A stretch of 64,000 nt of DNA. Source: Acanthornis magna (lineage: Eukaryota > Chordata > Aves > Passeriformes > Acanthizidae). Location: NCBI GenBank assembly GCA_036785705.1, contig JAWUZG010000004.1, positions 10,901,501 through 10,965,500 on the forward strand, in the 5' to 3' direction. Positions 12,601 to 26,430 of this stretch are shown piece by piece. Within the stretch, counting starts at the first letter, position 1. Each line of letters starts with the position of its first letter. The position numbers were made by a program, and so were the translations under genes. The notes beneath the pieces are model-generated. The model ran no database searches, was not told the origin of the DNA, and was given only the letters and a program-made list of their open reading frames with translations.

Positions 12601-12625
12601 TAAAATAAATAATAGTAATAAAAAA
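12537..12625. repeat. Trinucleotide microsatellite (TAA)n with TAG interruptions
   Basis: TAATAATAATAG... units with several TAG and TGA variants, about 90 bp. It generates poly-Asn/Ser and poly-Leu pseudo-proteins on the two strands. Confidence 0.95.
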
Positions 12626-15600
12626 TTCTCACTCAACAACCAAACATTTCTAATTCTTTTGACAGAGGAACATTCAGTCAAATTAATAGAAGCCCTGAAG
12701 GAAAAGAGAAAATATACCTCAGCATTTGAAACATAAAGGGAAAAAATATAACCATACATACACTTTACCTAAAATAAAAAATGCATCTTTAGTAGGAAAC
12801 ATGATAATATTACCTATGATAGTCAAAAAAGCAATTAACTTGACTCATGATAGTTATATTCAATATACAAATAGATTTTTTGTACTCTGTTATGAATCAC
12901 TGCCATGCAAAATGTCAAACCTAAGAAAATTTTCTAGCAAATTAGAGAAACAGCTAATACTGCAGTTTTCAAATACCATCCTGAAAGTTTTACATGCTCT
13001 GAATTTGAAAAATAAAATCTTATCTGAAGAACTGAAATCTACTTTATAAACTAAACAAGTTAATAAAGCTACTGCTGAGAGCAGCCTTTTTATAATAAAG
13101 TAAGATTTATTTTAAACTGCTAAATTAATTTCAACGAATACAGTTAATTTTCTGAATGTACTGGAGTACATACAATATTTGACAAGGAGAATCTAATTAA
13201 AATGAAATATCATTTGAATACTGTTTTAATCTTACTTATCTCAATTGGGTAAGTATTAACACATCCTTTAATTTACATTTCATCCACTGATTTCATATGC
13301 AGTTTCTCACAATGAATAATGACATACATACAGTAAGAGAGTATAGCTTTGCTGCACTCTTGAGTATTGTCATATTCACAATAAGCATAAACTCTTTATA
13401 CTTTTTTTTTTTTAAATAAAGTGAGAACAGATTTAACATATCTACTAGGGTATATATTTCACAACAGTTTCATATCAAGAATTTGAGACCTGGTTTACTT
13501 ATTCCTTTCTTGTTAAAAATCAGTAGTATTTTTCTATCACTCCCTCTAATGTTGCAGTGTCTACTGTGAATTTCTTCTCAGAATTTTAAGAAGTTATGAC
13601 TAGCTCTATTAGTTTTGTGCTGACTCATAGTTTTCATTTGGGACAAGTATGGCTAAAAAAATTATTAGAAAGTTCATTAGTTGATTTCAGTGAGAAAAAT
13701 GCTAGAGTCAGAACTGGTGCATTAAATGTAAATATTTAAATAAATATGTTTTGGAATATGCATGATTTTTTTCATAAGTACTGGAAGTTCATTATTTACT
13801 TGACAGTACATAGTGCAAGGATCTGTCTTGTCCTGATTTTAGTTTCTTTTAGCTGTTCATATTCCACTGCAAAGAATTCTGTTGTCTGCTGTCTTGTTGC
13901 CTGAGTTCCACACAGTTCAGCTCAAGCATTTGTGAATTTAGGACCCAAAAGAGCATTTAAAGGGTGAGCATAACACAAGGGGACAGAGTTAGATATTGGG
14001 AAGCTTGTGTTTAACAATTTTTATTACAGTGGCTCTTTTATATTAAAACAAGGAAAAATCAGATATGACTACAAGTAACATTGCAACTAAATCCTCACCA
14101 AGCACCTTTTTTTTTCCATCGGTGTTGACCAGAAGGATTTTTGGTTTTTTTGTTTTTCCATATAACTATCAAGTCAATCATGAGTTCTCAGCCACTGCAC
14201 CTGGTAAAAAGCCAAAGCTACATTCAGTGAATGGAAAATACTGCACACTTCCATCAAGCTAACCTCATCTATGATAGTATAATTTATAATTAATCAGGTA
14301 ATTATATACTTAATCATAATCATGTTAGACAGCTTCATGTTAATGCCATTATATTTTTAAAAATATGAGAAAAGACTGATAATTCCTCAGGGAGGAAATT
14401 TTAATACTTGTGGAATACTATTTTTTTTTCCTTTTTTTGCAGCAGCAGCAGAATAGAGAAATGGTTATTTGTTATTTTAAAATCTTGTTGAACACTGACA
14501 GAGGCCATTGCTAATCCTGAAGTACATTCTACAGGTATAATATATTCATAAACCAGCTACTGAGGAACAGTGTTAGGTATCGATATTTTAATCTTATTTA
14601 AAATTTCAAGTAGTTATTACAGAAAAAAATGAGCATTTCAAAAAGATTAATACTTAAAAGAAGAAATGCATCAAGTGATCTGTGAAAAGAGAAATACCTT
14701 CACGAATATAACACTTTTCAAAATTTCAGAATGGAAGGAGAATGAACATGAAAACAAAATAGACAAGTAAAAGGGTGCATTAAAAGAAACATAGCTAAAG
14801 AAAGCTTTATTCCATTTATAATGGAAAACAAGAACTTCCAGTCTCCAGAGAAAGAGAGTGAAACAGGAGAATTAGGAGGGGGGAAAAAAGGAAAATATCT
14901 AGGTAAAACTTATGAATTGTGAGAAAAACACATATTGTAAGTGGAACTTTAAGGTTCTCTTCCAGGGTTATTTGTGGATTCAGGCATTCAATAACCTCTC
15001 TCTGACTCTGGATGAAATTCCTGGGATGTAACTATACTACTGACTTTTCATATTGAAGGGTTATAAACATTTATTTACTTCCAGTGACAGTTGACCATTC
15101 AGTACAGTCATTCTGTGGTTTGCCAGATTCTCTCTGCACACTGCGTATTCCAGACATTTAGTAAAGAATTAGAATTCTGGGACTAAAACCAATACAAAAT
15201 ATACAACACATTTTCCTGCAATGAAATGTCTATGTTATTTGCTGCATTAACAAAGTCTAACATGCAACTCATAAAACTTGTGTGAATGTATTGTAATACA
15301 AGTAATGAGAACAAACTAATTTATGTTATACTAATTAATTTATATTATACTAATTATATAAATACTTGTACATACTTATACTAATTCAAATTAAAGGATA
15401 AACAGGAATTGTTCTGGGTATTTCCAGTGTGAAATTTGGGGATGGAAGTTTTGGCAGGTTTAGTCAAAAAAGTCAGTGCCAACAAAAACACCAATCTGTT
15501 ATTTAATTCTTAGACACAAAGAGATTCCTTCCATTTCCATTATATTTTTATTGGTTCCTAATATCCAAGTGTCCTTCCGTTACGTTAGTGAGTTAACTTT

Positions 15601-15692
15601 CCTTAAAATGATATTCACTAAAATAAGGTCTAAGAGAAACCTTCTGTTTCGTTTGAAAGGAGATGGTTTTACAAAGTTAAGAGAGTTAGGTC
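12626..15692. other. AT-rich non-coding DNA
   Basis: No gene supported. A 107-codon + frame at 12726-13049 (Lys/Asn/Ile/Leu-rich) has no motif. A short imperfect tandem duplication of AATTTATGTTATACTAATTA occurs at about 15318-15360. Nothing else stands out. Confidence 0.6.
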
Positions 15693-16263
15693 TGCTGGTT
15701 TTGGCTGAGATAATTTTGTTCAGTGTAGTAGTAAATATGGGAGTACAGTTTGGATCTGTGCTGGAAGCTGTTGGTAACTCTGAGATACTTTCACTATCAC
15801 TGAGCAGTGCTTACACAGAGTCAAGACCTCCTCTGCCTCTTGGTCCACTCTGCCAGTGAGGAGGCTGGAGGTGCATAAGAAGCTGGGAGGGTGTATCCAA
15901 ACTGATCAAAGGGATATTCCAGACCATATGGTTTCATTCTCAGCGTATAAAGCTGAAGGAAGAAGCAGGAAGGGAGAGCAACCTTCAGTGTGATGGTGTT
16001 TGTTTTCCGAAGTCACCATTATGTGTGACGGAGCCCTGCTTTCCAGGATATGGCTGAACACCTCCCTGCAACTGGGAAGTGGTAAATACCTTCCTTGTTT
16101 TCCTTTACTTGGGCATGCAGCTTTTGCTTTCTTTCCGTTAAACTGCTTTTATCTCAACCCACAAGTTTTCTCTGCCTTTTGGATTCACTTCCCCATCCCA
16201 CCGGGTGAGAGTGAGTGAGCAGCTGGGTGGGACTTCCTTGGCTGCTGGGGTTCAACTGCAGCA
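15693..16263 (+). mobile_element. Solo LTR, same family as 6.5 kb
   Basis: About 570 bp beginning TGCTGGTTTTGGCTGAGATA and ending near GCTGGGGTTCAACTGCAGCA. It shares the family landmarks: a GAGCAGTGCTTACACAGAG block, AGGAGGCTGGAGGTGCATAA, AAAGGGATATTCCAGACCAT, a CCTGCTTTCCAGGATATGGC block and ATCTCAACCCACAAGTTTTC near the 3' end. It is diverged from the 6.5-kb copy by many substitutions and indels, and no internal retroviral sequence is attached. Confidence 0.75.
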
Positions 16264-17664
16264 TTGGGTGACACAGACATTTTGCACTACACACTTAAAA
16301 GTAGACTTGGATTATTTCTTTACTTTTAATATTTATAAGGTGACAGTGCTTTAGAATGTATCAGAGCACAATGATCTTATCAAGTCCCTGAAAGCAACCA
16401 CAGAGATTCTTTTTTTGTCTACAAATAATCCTGTATTTCTCTGACATACTGATTCCAGGTCTGATTTGATCCCATGAGCTCTCTGAGGGCATGATGGTGG
16501 GTTTGGTTTTGGTTTTTTAACTATTCTTTAGGAATAGATAATATATAACAAGAAATTTGTTCTTCATTGCAGTTTTTTAATTTTTTTCCCTGTATTCTCT
16601 TATTACTCACTAGGACAAAACTCCCCACTGAAATATATTTACTGAAGTAAATGTAAAAGAGCCATTCACATTTTTTGGAATTCATATTTTCTCTATCTCC
16701 AGTTTAGAAATAAGAAAACGTTACAGAATTTTAGAAAGGCCGGAATCAATGACGATTAAGAAATAGAAACCAAACATTTTGCTTTATTCTTCCCTCTAAC
16801 AGCATGCATATCTTCACTATAATTGGATAAAATAGAGGACTAGAAAAGTTAGATATATAAAGACACAACTTTCTAATATTATGCTCATAGGCAGACCAGA
16901 TAGGTTTGTTAATTACAAAATTTAATTATAGCATCCATCTTACATTTTATTCCTTGAGATTTAAGTGACATTACATGAGCTCATCCATCATGTCATTCTT
17001 GCTCATCCTCCTTCTCGGGTTTTCTGTATGAGATTAAATATCACTTGGAAAAAAAAAAAAAGGAAATTAAAAAATCGTTGACTAGATACATTTTACGCAC
17101 AAATAGAAAAACTGTTAGAAAATTATCTGCTGAGCAATTTCCAACTAAGACAGGGATAAACATCAGGAAAGAGTACAAGATAAACAAGAAAATGATAATG
17201 ATTCTCACTATTGATCTACGGAGTCATTTATGCAAGGTAAAACTTTCTGAATAATGATGATGATAACTGAAAAAGTTTAGGTGCAGAAGGCGCAGAATCT
17301 CCTCAAAATATAATTATATGAATTCATAAATATTAAGGTAACATCACTGTTTTATTCAAAGGAAAGATAGAATACTTTCGTTATAATTTTTTATTTAAAA
17401 CATAATTTATATGTAGTCAAAGTAATAGCTGAAGAGCATACAGTAACTGTTGTGTAGAAGCTAAAACTGGATAAGAGAAATCCCAAAAGTATTAGAATAT
17501 TTACTATAAAATAATTACTGTATAAACACTGAAATTTTTAAATCCTACTTTGAATCATTACCATGCTTATGGAAGCTTATATTCATAGGGGTGATGGTAA
17601 ATAGTTTGAACTTTATCCTTCAATCTAGTGGTTTAGTGAAGACAGATAGATTGTGGGAAATTAA
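16264..17664. other. AT-rich non-coding DNA
   Basis: No gene or named repeat. The + frame at 17045-17254 is Lys-rich and A-driven and is not a credible gene. Confidence 0.6.
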
Positions 17665-17795
17665 TTCCTGGAGGTGTTTAAAACAAGATCATAAGCACCT
17701 TGATAAAGATCTCAAAGCTGATGCTACTCTGAGTGGAGAGTTGGAACAGAACCCTTCCTAAGTGACTTCCAACACTAATTTTTGCATGAGTCTAT
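17665..17795 (+). mobile_element. CR1 LINE 3' end (old)
   Basis: The sense strand reads CCTGGAGGTGTTTAAAACAAG ... CTTCCAACACTAATTTTTGC ATGAGTCTATGG. This is the GGAGGTGTT...AAAACCAGG / CCTTCCAACCC ... ATTCTATG layout of the CR1 3' untranslated end. It is short and strongly diverged. Confidence 0.6.
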
Positions 17796-18551
17796 GGTAA
17801 ATGACACAACTATTTGTATAATATAGTAAAAATGAAAGGAATATGTTTAAGAGATTAGGATTCTCCAAACAGATGTGTTTTCATTGGGCTTTAATTCATT
17901 CTAGGGCTCTATTTAGAATGTAATCTATGACTGTGGAAAGCCTTTCAGCATTTTTTTGCGACTTTATGCACAGCAGTGTTTTAGACTGCAGAATTAACAA
18001 GAAACCTGATGGCACAGTATTGCACAAAGAAGCAGTGCTAGCTCGTGTCCTAGAAACTTGCTTATGATGTGCTATGTCCAGAAAAATTGATCTGCAATCA
18101 CTTTGCTGTATCTCTTCTGTTTCTGGTTGTGGCATTTGTTCAGGACACAAGCAGTTCAATGCATCGCACTGCTTCACAAAATGTAGACATACCTTCTACA
18201 GGTCATCTCAGCTTTTTTTGCTCAGGAAACATGACAACCTTATCTATCTTTGAATTCTTAGTGATAAAACAATGCAGAAGATACAAAAATTGTACTATTA
18301 TTATAGTAAAATGGATAATTGAAAGTTTTGCCATTGACTTTACTAGAACTATATTTCAATAAAAATTAAATTAATAATGAGGAGGGGGGATGTGAGGGAC
18401 AAGGAAATGGAACACCTTTACAAAGAAATCTCTAATTTTCTTTAAAATATTTTGAACTTGTATTTTATTTGAATTATATTTTGGCCTGACAGTGTCTCCA
18501 GTCACTTCCTTTTTATTTATGTACAGAACCACGTGCAGGGCTAGATCCACA
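17796..18551. other. AT-rich non-coding DNA
   Basis: Nothing recognisable. Short ORFs on both strands at 17896-18362 overlap each other and have no motif. Confidence 0.6.
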
Positions 18552-18680
18552 TCCTAGTTTTAGCCAGGACAGGGTTAATTTTTTACAGTAGTTTGCAGGG
18601 GAGCATGGGAAGTGTCCCATGTTGTTCAATAATGTTATGATCAGCCCCTGAAGGCAAGGGTAAGTCAAGTTCTTGTTACT
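18552..18680 (+). mobile_element. LTR-like fragment (5' portion)
   Basis: TTTTAGCCAGGACAGGGTTA followed by ATTTTTTACAGTAG resembles the first part of the solo LTR family at 6.5, 15.7 and 26.4 kb (TGG(T/G)TTTGGCTGGGACAGAGTTAA-like). Only about 130 bp is recognisable. The assignment is tentative. Confidence 0.4.
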
Positions 18681-19700
18681 AGATCCTTTGGGACAGATTA
18701 GAACAAAACGACATTGAATGATTAGTTTTTATAAATATACATCTATGTGGGGTTTATTTTAGAACAATTTGGTTGCAAATGAAAGCAGGCATGTTGCCAT
18801 TTTGGCTATTATCTATAGGCATACAGCAATACAAAATCGTAAAAATACCACTTAAGAAAATATATAGGGAAAAGAAAGAAAGATAAGACTAGAAAGATAT
18901 CATCACCTGTGGATCCAGAAAGACTGGGTTGTTGCAATTTTGGTGTCCATTGGTCAAAGTCTTGATCCTTTGGGAGTGGGGGAAGCACACGAAACACAAA
19001 GTTGAGTAGGTTACTATATGGTTAGGTTTACATGGGAATGCTCAGGTGCTTCCCCCAGGCAGAGTAGTTTTACACTGTCTATTGCAGCACTGTGGATCTG
19101 TTCCAACACTGTGGCTCATACATGTGTCCTCTGGTGGAAGGTCCCAAAAATGGGTCTGGGGACACTTCAGGGGTCTTTGATGGTCTATGACAACTTCTAG
19201 GACATGACAGCTGCCCCTCACATCAGCATAGTTGAGCCAGTTATGCCCCAGCAGAAGGGATGAAAATCCTAGGGCTAAGTGGGAATGTTCTGTGTGTGAC
19301 CCTCCTCAGGGTGGGGATTTTCACAGCTGAGCCCATTGTGTCAGGGAGGACAGTGGCATGATAAAAAGCACTATCCTGCCTCTGCAGGGTCTGCTCTTAT
19401 TGACCTTCTGCCTTATCTGGCTCAAAACCCAGAGCCTCCAGTGGCAGGTGCTCACTCCCTCTTTCTTATGTGGATCAGAGGTTTCATCATCACACCCACT
19501 AAAATACTTCAAAGCATTCTGCCACCTCTGCAAATGGCTGATTGTTTTGTCATTAACATGACTCTCAAAGATACCATCTCGCATCACTTGTCAGAGACAG
19601 GAGTAAGGGAGGCCATATGGAGAGCAAAAGGGCAATACTCTTCATTGTGCCACACAAAAATATGGGAACCACAGCACAAGAGTGATTGAAAAACTTAAAT
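18681..19700. repeat. Unidentified GC-richer block, possibly ERV internal remnant
   Basis: The GC content rises between about 18900 and 19660 and falls sharply afterwards. There are short ORFs on both strands (for example 117 codons + at 19336-19689 and 88 codons - at 19587-19321), but no retroviral or LINE motif is visible. Its position just after an LTR-like fragment makes a decayed ERV internal region the most natural reading. An unannotated unique sequence remains possible. Confidence 0.3.
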
Positions 19701-22700
19701 TCTCCTATAGAAGAGTTAACCAAGAAAAGGGGCAAAAAACATTAGACTATATCAAATATGGAATAATAATTATTGAAGAAAGGTCAAGTGAATCGGAGAT
19801 TTTTTATGTATATATATATTTGGTTTCAGACATTAATACAAACCACAAATTCTCATTTAATTGTGTTTAATATTTTTAATAGTTTATAAGACAGAATGCC
19901 TTTTCAGATAAGCTTGTTGTTTTCTTTTATTGTTATTAAGATTTCTTCAAAATATTCCAGAAATTCAGACATAGCATTTTCTATAGAATAGATTTATTTC
20001 TAAGTAAACAGACTGGAACATAATTATGTAAAATTGTAAGTTATGTCTGGTCTCATATGAAAGCCAAATACCATTTTCCTTTCAAGTATTAATAAATTCC
20101 ATTAAAAAATTATTTAGGGTTATGAATGCTTAGTTTTGAATTGGAATCTCCATTCTGATTTTAGTACCTATTTTATCATATATATTTTAATGCAGGATCT
20201 TTTATGTTTGTCTAGCTGTAACCAAAAAGCACATTAAGAAAAAAATCTTGTCTGAAAATTGATCATGACTACCAAGCTTTTAATTCACCACCTCTTACAC
20301 AAACCAAAGTTTAACCTTCAAACACCTCAGCAACACAACAGGATTTTTGAATGCTGTTTTGATATTTTCTGAGTGGTTTCATACCAAAGATGCCACAGTT
20401 TTCCTCTGTTTACCAAATTCTTCTATTGAACTGTGGGTGTAAAAAAACAGTGTAATAATATAAGTCATACCTTCTCCTGTAAGCTTCTTTAAAGCTATGG
20501 AATGGGGATACAAAACACCTCAGATAATTAAAATATGTATCTGAGTAGGGGTTCCCAGAGTAATTTCTATTTTGAAATACTTAATTTTAAATTAAAACTT
20601 TATGTATACAATTTTGAAGTGAATTAAAAAAAAATTAAAAAGTGGCCAATGAAATGAGAAGCAGTTGAACTTTTTCACTGCACTACTAAAAAAGAATCCC
20701 TAATCCCATTTACTGCAAGATTTTTTCTGCAAGTCCCAAAGTAATAATCTTGCTGCTTTTAAAAATTAAGTAATAAATTCTGAAAACGAGATAAAGTGTC
20801 TCAGTCTTTATATTGTTTATCCTTCTTAATTGTTAATATAACAACTTTCAAATTTCTTTTAAAAAAAATTACACTCAAGACTTTTTTTCCTTCTAATTTG
20901 GTATTGCAAGTATTTGGAGTTTCCCTTAGGCTCAAAACAATAATATAGTAAAGTATATTTTCCTAAACCCTATAGTGTAGTATATTGCCCTATACCCAGT
21001 AATACATTCCCACTAGACTACTGTTCAATATCTCTTTTTTGACAAACACGATGCAGAGCTTGTTGTATCAAAAGCAGTAGACAATACGTATGTTTTAGTT
21101 TTATTAAAATAGCAATAAAGTTAATACTGTTCACTTAAATCTACATCATATTCATTGTAGAAATATGTAAGGCATTTATTACAAAATCTTTATTTGAACA
21201 TTGCTATATTGTGAGCAATTGTCTTTTTCTTTGATTACATAATTCTTATGGTGACATTTAAAGCAAAAACTCAATAATTGGAAAGGATACAATACCATCT
21301 AAAAACCTTACACTCCATTTCTTTTCCTTTCTTCAACAGATGCACAATAGTTTTTCATTATATACTAGGACTGTGTATAAATTGTTACACAGTATAAAAT
21401 TTGTCAAAGCAGCACAAGGTAAAGCTTAAGCATTTGAAGTCATATCACAATGGTTCAGCATAATTTGCACTGTTTTTCAGAGACCTCACTCCATGGTACT
21501 TCCCATGAACTCAACTCCTGAGACTAAGTAATCCAAAGGTAACTTACCAATAAGGTTTGTGCCTTGGGTTGATTTTAGTAAGTGAGTCAGTCCTATGTGC
21601 GTATCTACAGTCTGATTTGTTTGAGCCTTCTCTCTGCCAATGTGTCAATGGTCCCATGGGTGGGAAGTAGCTTGTATCCATTCTATCAATTTTTCTTCTT
21701 GGACAGTGTCAATGGCAGCCTTCGGGCTACACCTGAACATCATTTGTTATAAATGCTCACTAGCATCAGCAGCTGGCCTAACAAACTAACATCTTAGGGA
21801 AACTTGTTGTAGAAAAGTCTCAATTTCCCGTTCTTGGGACATCACCATGTAAAAACAATTTACAAGCTCATCAGATCTCTTCTCTGAACCTCTGGCACTG
21901 GCACAAACAACCCTTCAGGGCTCTGGGGAAACTTAGTATCTGAGAAATGTCATAATATACTGCAGAATTCAGATGAGTCAGAAAAAATCTAAAGTTGTTT
22001 GGTATTTCCTTAAACTCCTGGCACATGTAGAGAAGCAAATAAACAAAATGATACCTGTCTTTCTACTATTACACAAAATCCAAATCTATCTGAAAAATAC
22101 CATTAGTTACTGCACTTTTAGAGAAATTATGGGTTCTTTTCCTGGTATTTTGGTTGGCATAAAGAAAAATCACCTCTTTCAAAAGTTTTGTGAAACACTT
22201 GGTGCTGGTTCTGGTACTTGGTTAGAACACTGCTCTAAGTAATTTTCAAAATGACTGTTATGTACACGATGCCAGATAGGATTTTGAATAGAATGAGTAA
22301 AAGATGCTCTTAAAGACTTTTAATCAAAGTCTGGTGTAGTCAATGGGAGGTACATATGCATTGCTTATTAAATAATGTATTGTGTGATTTATTTCACTTA
22401 TATAAACTATGGATAACCTTATCTTGAATGTTCAGTTTCTATTTGATTTTATGTTTGTGTAATGCATTTCTCAAAATATATTACATTTTCCTCAAAATAG
22501 AAATAAAGAATGAGACTATAAGTAAGCCGTGACAAAAAACCCCCACATTCTTTCCCAATCTACGCTTGTGGAACTGAAGGCATTTTTGAGAATTACATTT
22601 CCATTTGTCTCATTTTTTATTAATTCAGAAAACAATATCTTTTGGATTTGTTGCATACTTTCGGAATTACAGTCTAACTTATTTAGTGCCATCTCCAGTT

Positions 22701-23466
22701 ATGGTTGACTTACAGAACTAAGGGATAGGGAAACAAAAATATTACTGCTGTCACACGGCAAAACAGAAGAATAATGTAAAATATAAAGAAAATGTCATTT
22801 AAATGCAAGGTTTTGAAAGGAAAAAAGGTGATTGATGGCAGTTCTAAACTCTACAAGGCAGGCAAACAGTTGGGAATTTACCAGTAGTTCTGCAATTAAT
22901 TAGCATACAAATATCAGTATTTCCCTGTGTGGAGCATGTGGTATAGATTGATGCATACATTTTATAAGTCACAAAAAATAACTCAAAGTCTTCTTTACAT
23001 TTGGTCCTGGGCTGTCAGGGCATTTAACATAATGCAACTTTCTAATTCAATACACTAACTAAAAATTTGTGAAATATTAATAGCGCAACATATATTTGAT
23101 ATATCTATTTTCCACATGAGATTATTAGTATCTTTACTTTTTTACATATTAAAATGAACTGAAGATTCTCAAAACCTAATAAGATTAACTGTCTTGTAAG
23201 TACATGTATATATTAATGAGGTCATCAGTTGTCATATATACATTAAAACTACTCAACATACCATTTACAGAGCAGAAATGTTATTTTTAACAAGTTTCCC
23301 TCTGTGCAGCACTGCTGATTAATGCTAGTGTTTGCATCTAGATATGAACTTTCCAGTATGACATGTATTCTTGATAATAATCAGAGAGTGTTTCTGTGTT
23401 TTAATTATTCCTTAGTGTTTGGTTTTTTCAGTGGTTTTGTTTGTTCATTTGTTTGTTTTGTTGGAT
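19701..23466. other. AT-rich non-coding DNA
   Basis: No gene supported. A moderately GC-richer stretch at 21480-21960 has no recognisable motif and may be another decayed repeat. The rest is A/T-run rich with frequent stops in every frame. Confidence 0.6.
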
Positions 23467-23513
23467 GATTTGGTTTGGTTTGGTTTGGTTTGGTTTGGTT
23501 TGGTTTGGTTTTT
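23467..23513. repeat. Pentanucleotide microsatellite (GGTTT)n, about 9 units
   Basis: TTTGG repeated in tandem and preceded by GTTTGTT-rich sequence. It is followed by C-rich and A-rich runs at 23555-23605 (CCCCCGCCCCCCCG, CCCCAAAAAAACCCC). Confidence 0.95.
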
Positions 23514-23699
23514 CCAAGATTTTAAAATGAAAAAATGCAGAAAAAGACAACAATCACCTCCCCCGCCCCCCCGCAAATAACCCCAAAAAAACCCCTTCCC
23601 TCCCTCAAAAAGTGATTGATCTTTTTAAGAAGAGTACATCTGAAATTTTAACACAGCTCTGCATATTAATTTTTCATAATCTAAGGAAGGGTAGAATGT

Positions 23700-23905
23700 T
23701 TAATTGTATGAGGTAGAGCTCATATATTGGGTCAGACCAAAGGTGGATCTTGTTCAGTATCTTGCTTTCAAGGGTAGCTATACACAAAGGCATGGAGAAC
23801 AACAGACAAAAGCAATTCCTGAAGATACATCTCTTAACATCCTTTTTACCTTCAGCTGTATTCAAAGGTTCAGGGACCTGAACCAAGTAGACTCTAACTA
23901 TTCAT
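23700..23905 (+). repeat. Possible ancient amniote CR1/L3-like repeat fragment
   Basis: TATTGGGTCAGACCAAAGGT followed by GGATCTTGTTCAGTATCTTG resembles a widespread reptile/bird repeat beginning TGGGTCAGACCAAAGGTCCA. This is from memory and the match is short. Confidence 0.35.
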
Positions 23906-23911
23906 GAGATT

Positions 23912-23965
23912 CTTTTCATAGAAATATAGACTCATTGAGATTGGAAAAGACCTTGCACACCTCTA
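23912..23965 (-). mobile_element. CR1 LINE 3' end (short)
   Basis: TCATAGAAATATAGACTCAT followed by TGAGATTGGAAAAGACC is the complement of the CR1 3' terminus (CCTTCCAAC...ATTCTATGATTCTATGA layout). A short, diverged tail only. Confidence 0.5.
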
Positions 23966-26430
23966 TACAGAGCTACTGCTTTCTGTGAACTACCACCTTC
24001 TGACTTGGATCTCATTCCTAGCTCCTGCACTGGAAGACACAGAAAACAGTCCATTCCTTAGTTCTCCATGGCACTTACGAAAACGTTTCACACCCACCCA
24101 AGCCATCTCTCTTCAGAAATGAAGACCTCTCGTTTTATGTAATCATTCCTTCCACAGAAACAATTTCACTCAATGGAGAAAAGAAGCTGATTCCTAACCA
24201 GCATCACTTCTTGCTGTCACAGCACCGAGGGACCAACATCCATAGGGGACTTCAGTGGAGTCCTGGGACGTGCACAGTGTGGTGGGAGGACCTGGGAGGT
24301 GGCCAGGGATAGCTGGGCCTGGCAATGCCTTCAGAGCACTGACACTTCCAAAAGGTCTATTACACAATGGCCTTATTTCTAGAAATCTTGGCAATTACAG
24401 AACAGTTTTGGAATCCACAAGATGACAGAGTATTCAGAAAGAGAGAATGTTATGAAATGTTGAATATGTGACAGTCTGAATCTCATGATTTAGGACCCCT
24501 CTCCTGTATTGAAGTCCACTGAAATACTGATTAGCTAGCAGTCATGACTTTAAGTGAGTATAACCATCAAAGAGTTAATTCAGGCATTGTGTCTTCATGA
24601 TTTTTTTCTGCCATATATTTGTGGAGTTCAACAAAGATACTGTTTAATGATGATAATTACACTGACTGTAACATTGCTAGAAGCTAGAATAAACAGACTT
24701 TTCGAAGATTTAAAAAGATATAATGAGAGATCTTAATTAAATACTCCTACGGTTTTCTCAGATCTACTGTAAATACCTTCTGGGTTTTTAGAAATAGTGA
24801 TAACTTGTTTTTCTTTCTATTTAACAAGTTTTCATTTGTGCTATGCATCTTTCTCTAATTTGCTCAAGTTAAGGTCAACTGTGTTGGCCTTTATGTCTTT
24901 TATCTGAGACTTCTCTAGAAGGATGAATCATTTAATTTGTAATCTTCTGCTTTATAGTATAAATACCGTATTTTGCTAACCAAGCATAATATAACACTGT
25001 GAGTTTCACAGCAATTCAATATAGCTTGTGTTTACCTTGTTCTGATCAATTTATTCTAGCTCAATGATAAACTCCAGAGTAAAGGGGAAGTTTCCTTCTC
25101 CTTAAATACAACTCATCATCTTCACATTTGTGTATGTGCATGTCAGTGTTTGGGAAGAGATATCTGAAGTGCCAGAGAGAGAATATGGGAAATGAAAGAG
25201 ATTGCTATGTAGCTTTGAAGACCCTCAAAAGAGCAGGAGTCTCTCTACAATCAGACAATAGACCAAAGAAAAACCTCAGAGGTAACATAAGAAACTTTCC
25301 TACAAACTAAGGGGAAATCTTTGAAGTTTATTCAGCCCAGGAAGCTACTGAAAATTGTTAGATTGGAAGAAGCAAAAGAAGAAAAAAAAATGCGAAGTCA
25401 CTGCAATGACACAGTAGGAAAAGGAAAGTTTTGTATTTAATTAATTCAATCAGAGAGTTATCCCTGTTTTCTCATACCTTTTTATATCACCTGTGTTCTG
25501 ATAAAATGTTAACTGTAGGGTTTGAAACTATTTTGAGCCTTTTCTGTTCTCAATTCAAAGAGGGAGGTGTGAGTGTGTGTTAGTGTATGTACCTGAGTTA
25601 GTGTACCTGAGAAAGAGAAGGAAGAGAGAAATGGAAAGAGATTCTAGAAAATATATTAGGAGTATAAATAAGATATAGTCAGCTCAAATTATCTGTAGTG
25701 TGCTAGTCTTTTTAGTTACATAGTCTACAGCTACTTTTGAAATCAATGTGGATGAAAAGGAATTGAGGTGTAGAGAAAAAATCTTGTTATGGAGGCTATA
25801 ATCATCATCCTGTACATCACACATCTCAAGGTGTTTTATTTCAGAGTAACTTCAGTTTGGTCATATGGGCTGAAAGAACATTTTCAGTTGGAGATCATTC
25901 AGTGCACTCCTGCAACTCACTTTCCACTTCTCTGAAATAAGCCCAGTTCTTAGGGAAACACAGTGGTCCACAATGAACTGAAATAGTTTTAATAGGGACT
26001 GACAATAAGCAGATTGCTTCAAAAGCTTCCTCCGGTTTAGACTAAAACTTTCATTCAGATATGCTCACAGTAGATGCTTCCTATTCAGGAGTTAGGTTTT
26101 AATTCTTTGCTCTTTTTACTTCTATGAAAATCAGAAAGCTCTGTGAGTAAACTTTGTCCCTGTGACACTGATCATCAGCTGAGGATCTCTGTTATGGTTT
26201 GCATGCTACAGAAAGTGCTTTGGGATTGATGCATGAAGAATATTATCAAGATCTAAGGATAGTTGCAAGTAACAGCATATCTCTGCAAATGCAGCATTTC
26301 TATACTCCTAGTAACACTGGATTACCCTTAGAGATTTCCTGTTGTTGTCTCAGAAGTTTAAAATTTATTTTCGTATGTATATATAAAATACTTTCAGGCA
26401 TATAATCTGTGTAGTTGATACTTTGCATTC
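23966..26430. other. AT-rich non-coding DNA
   Basis: No gene supported. A GC-richer patch at 24200-24400 (GGGAGGACCTGGGAGGTGGC) carries a 66-codon minus-strand ORF without motifs. The remainder has no recognisable feature. Confidence 0.6.
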
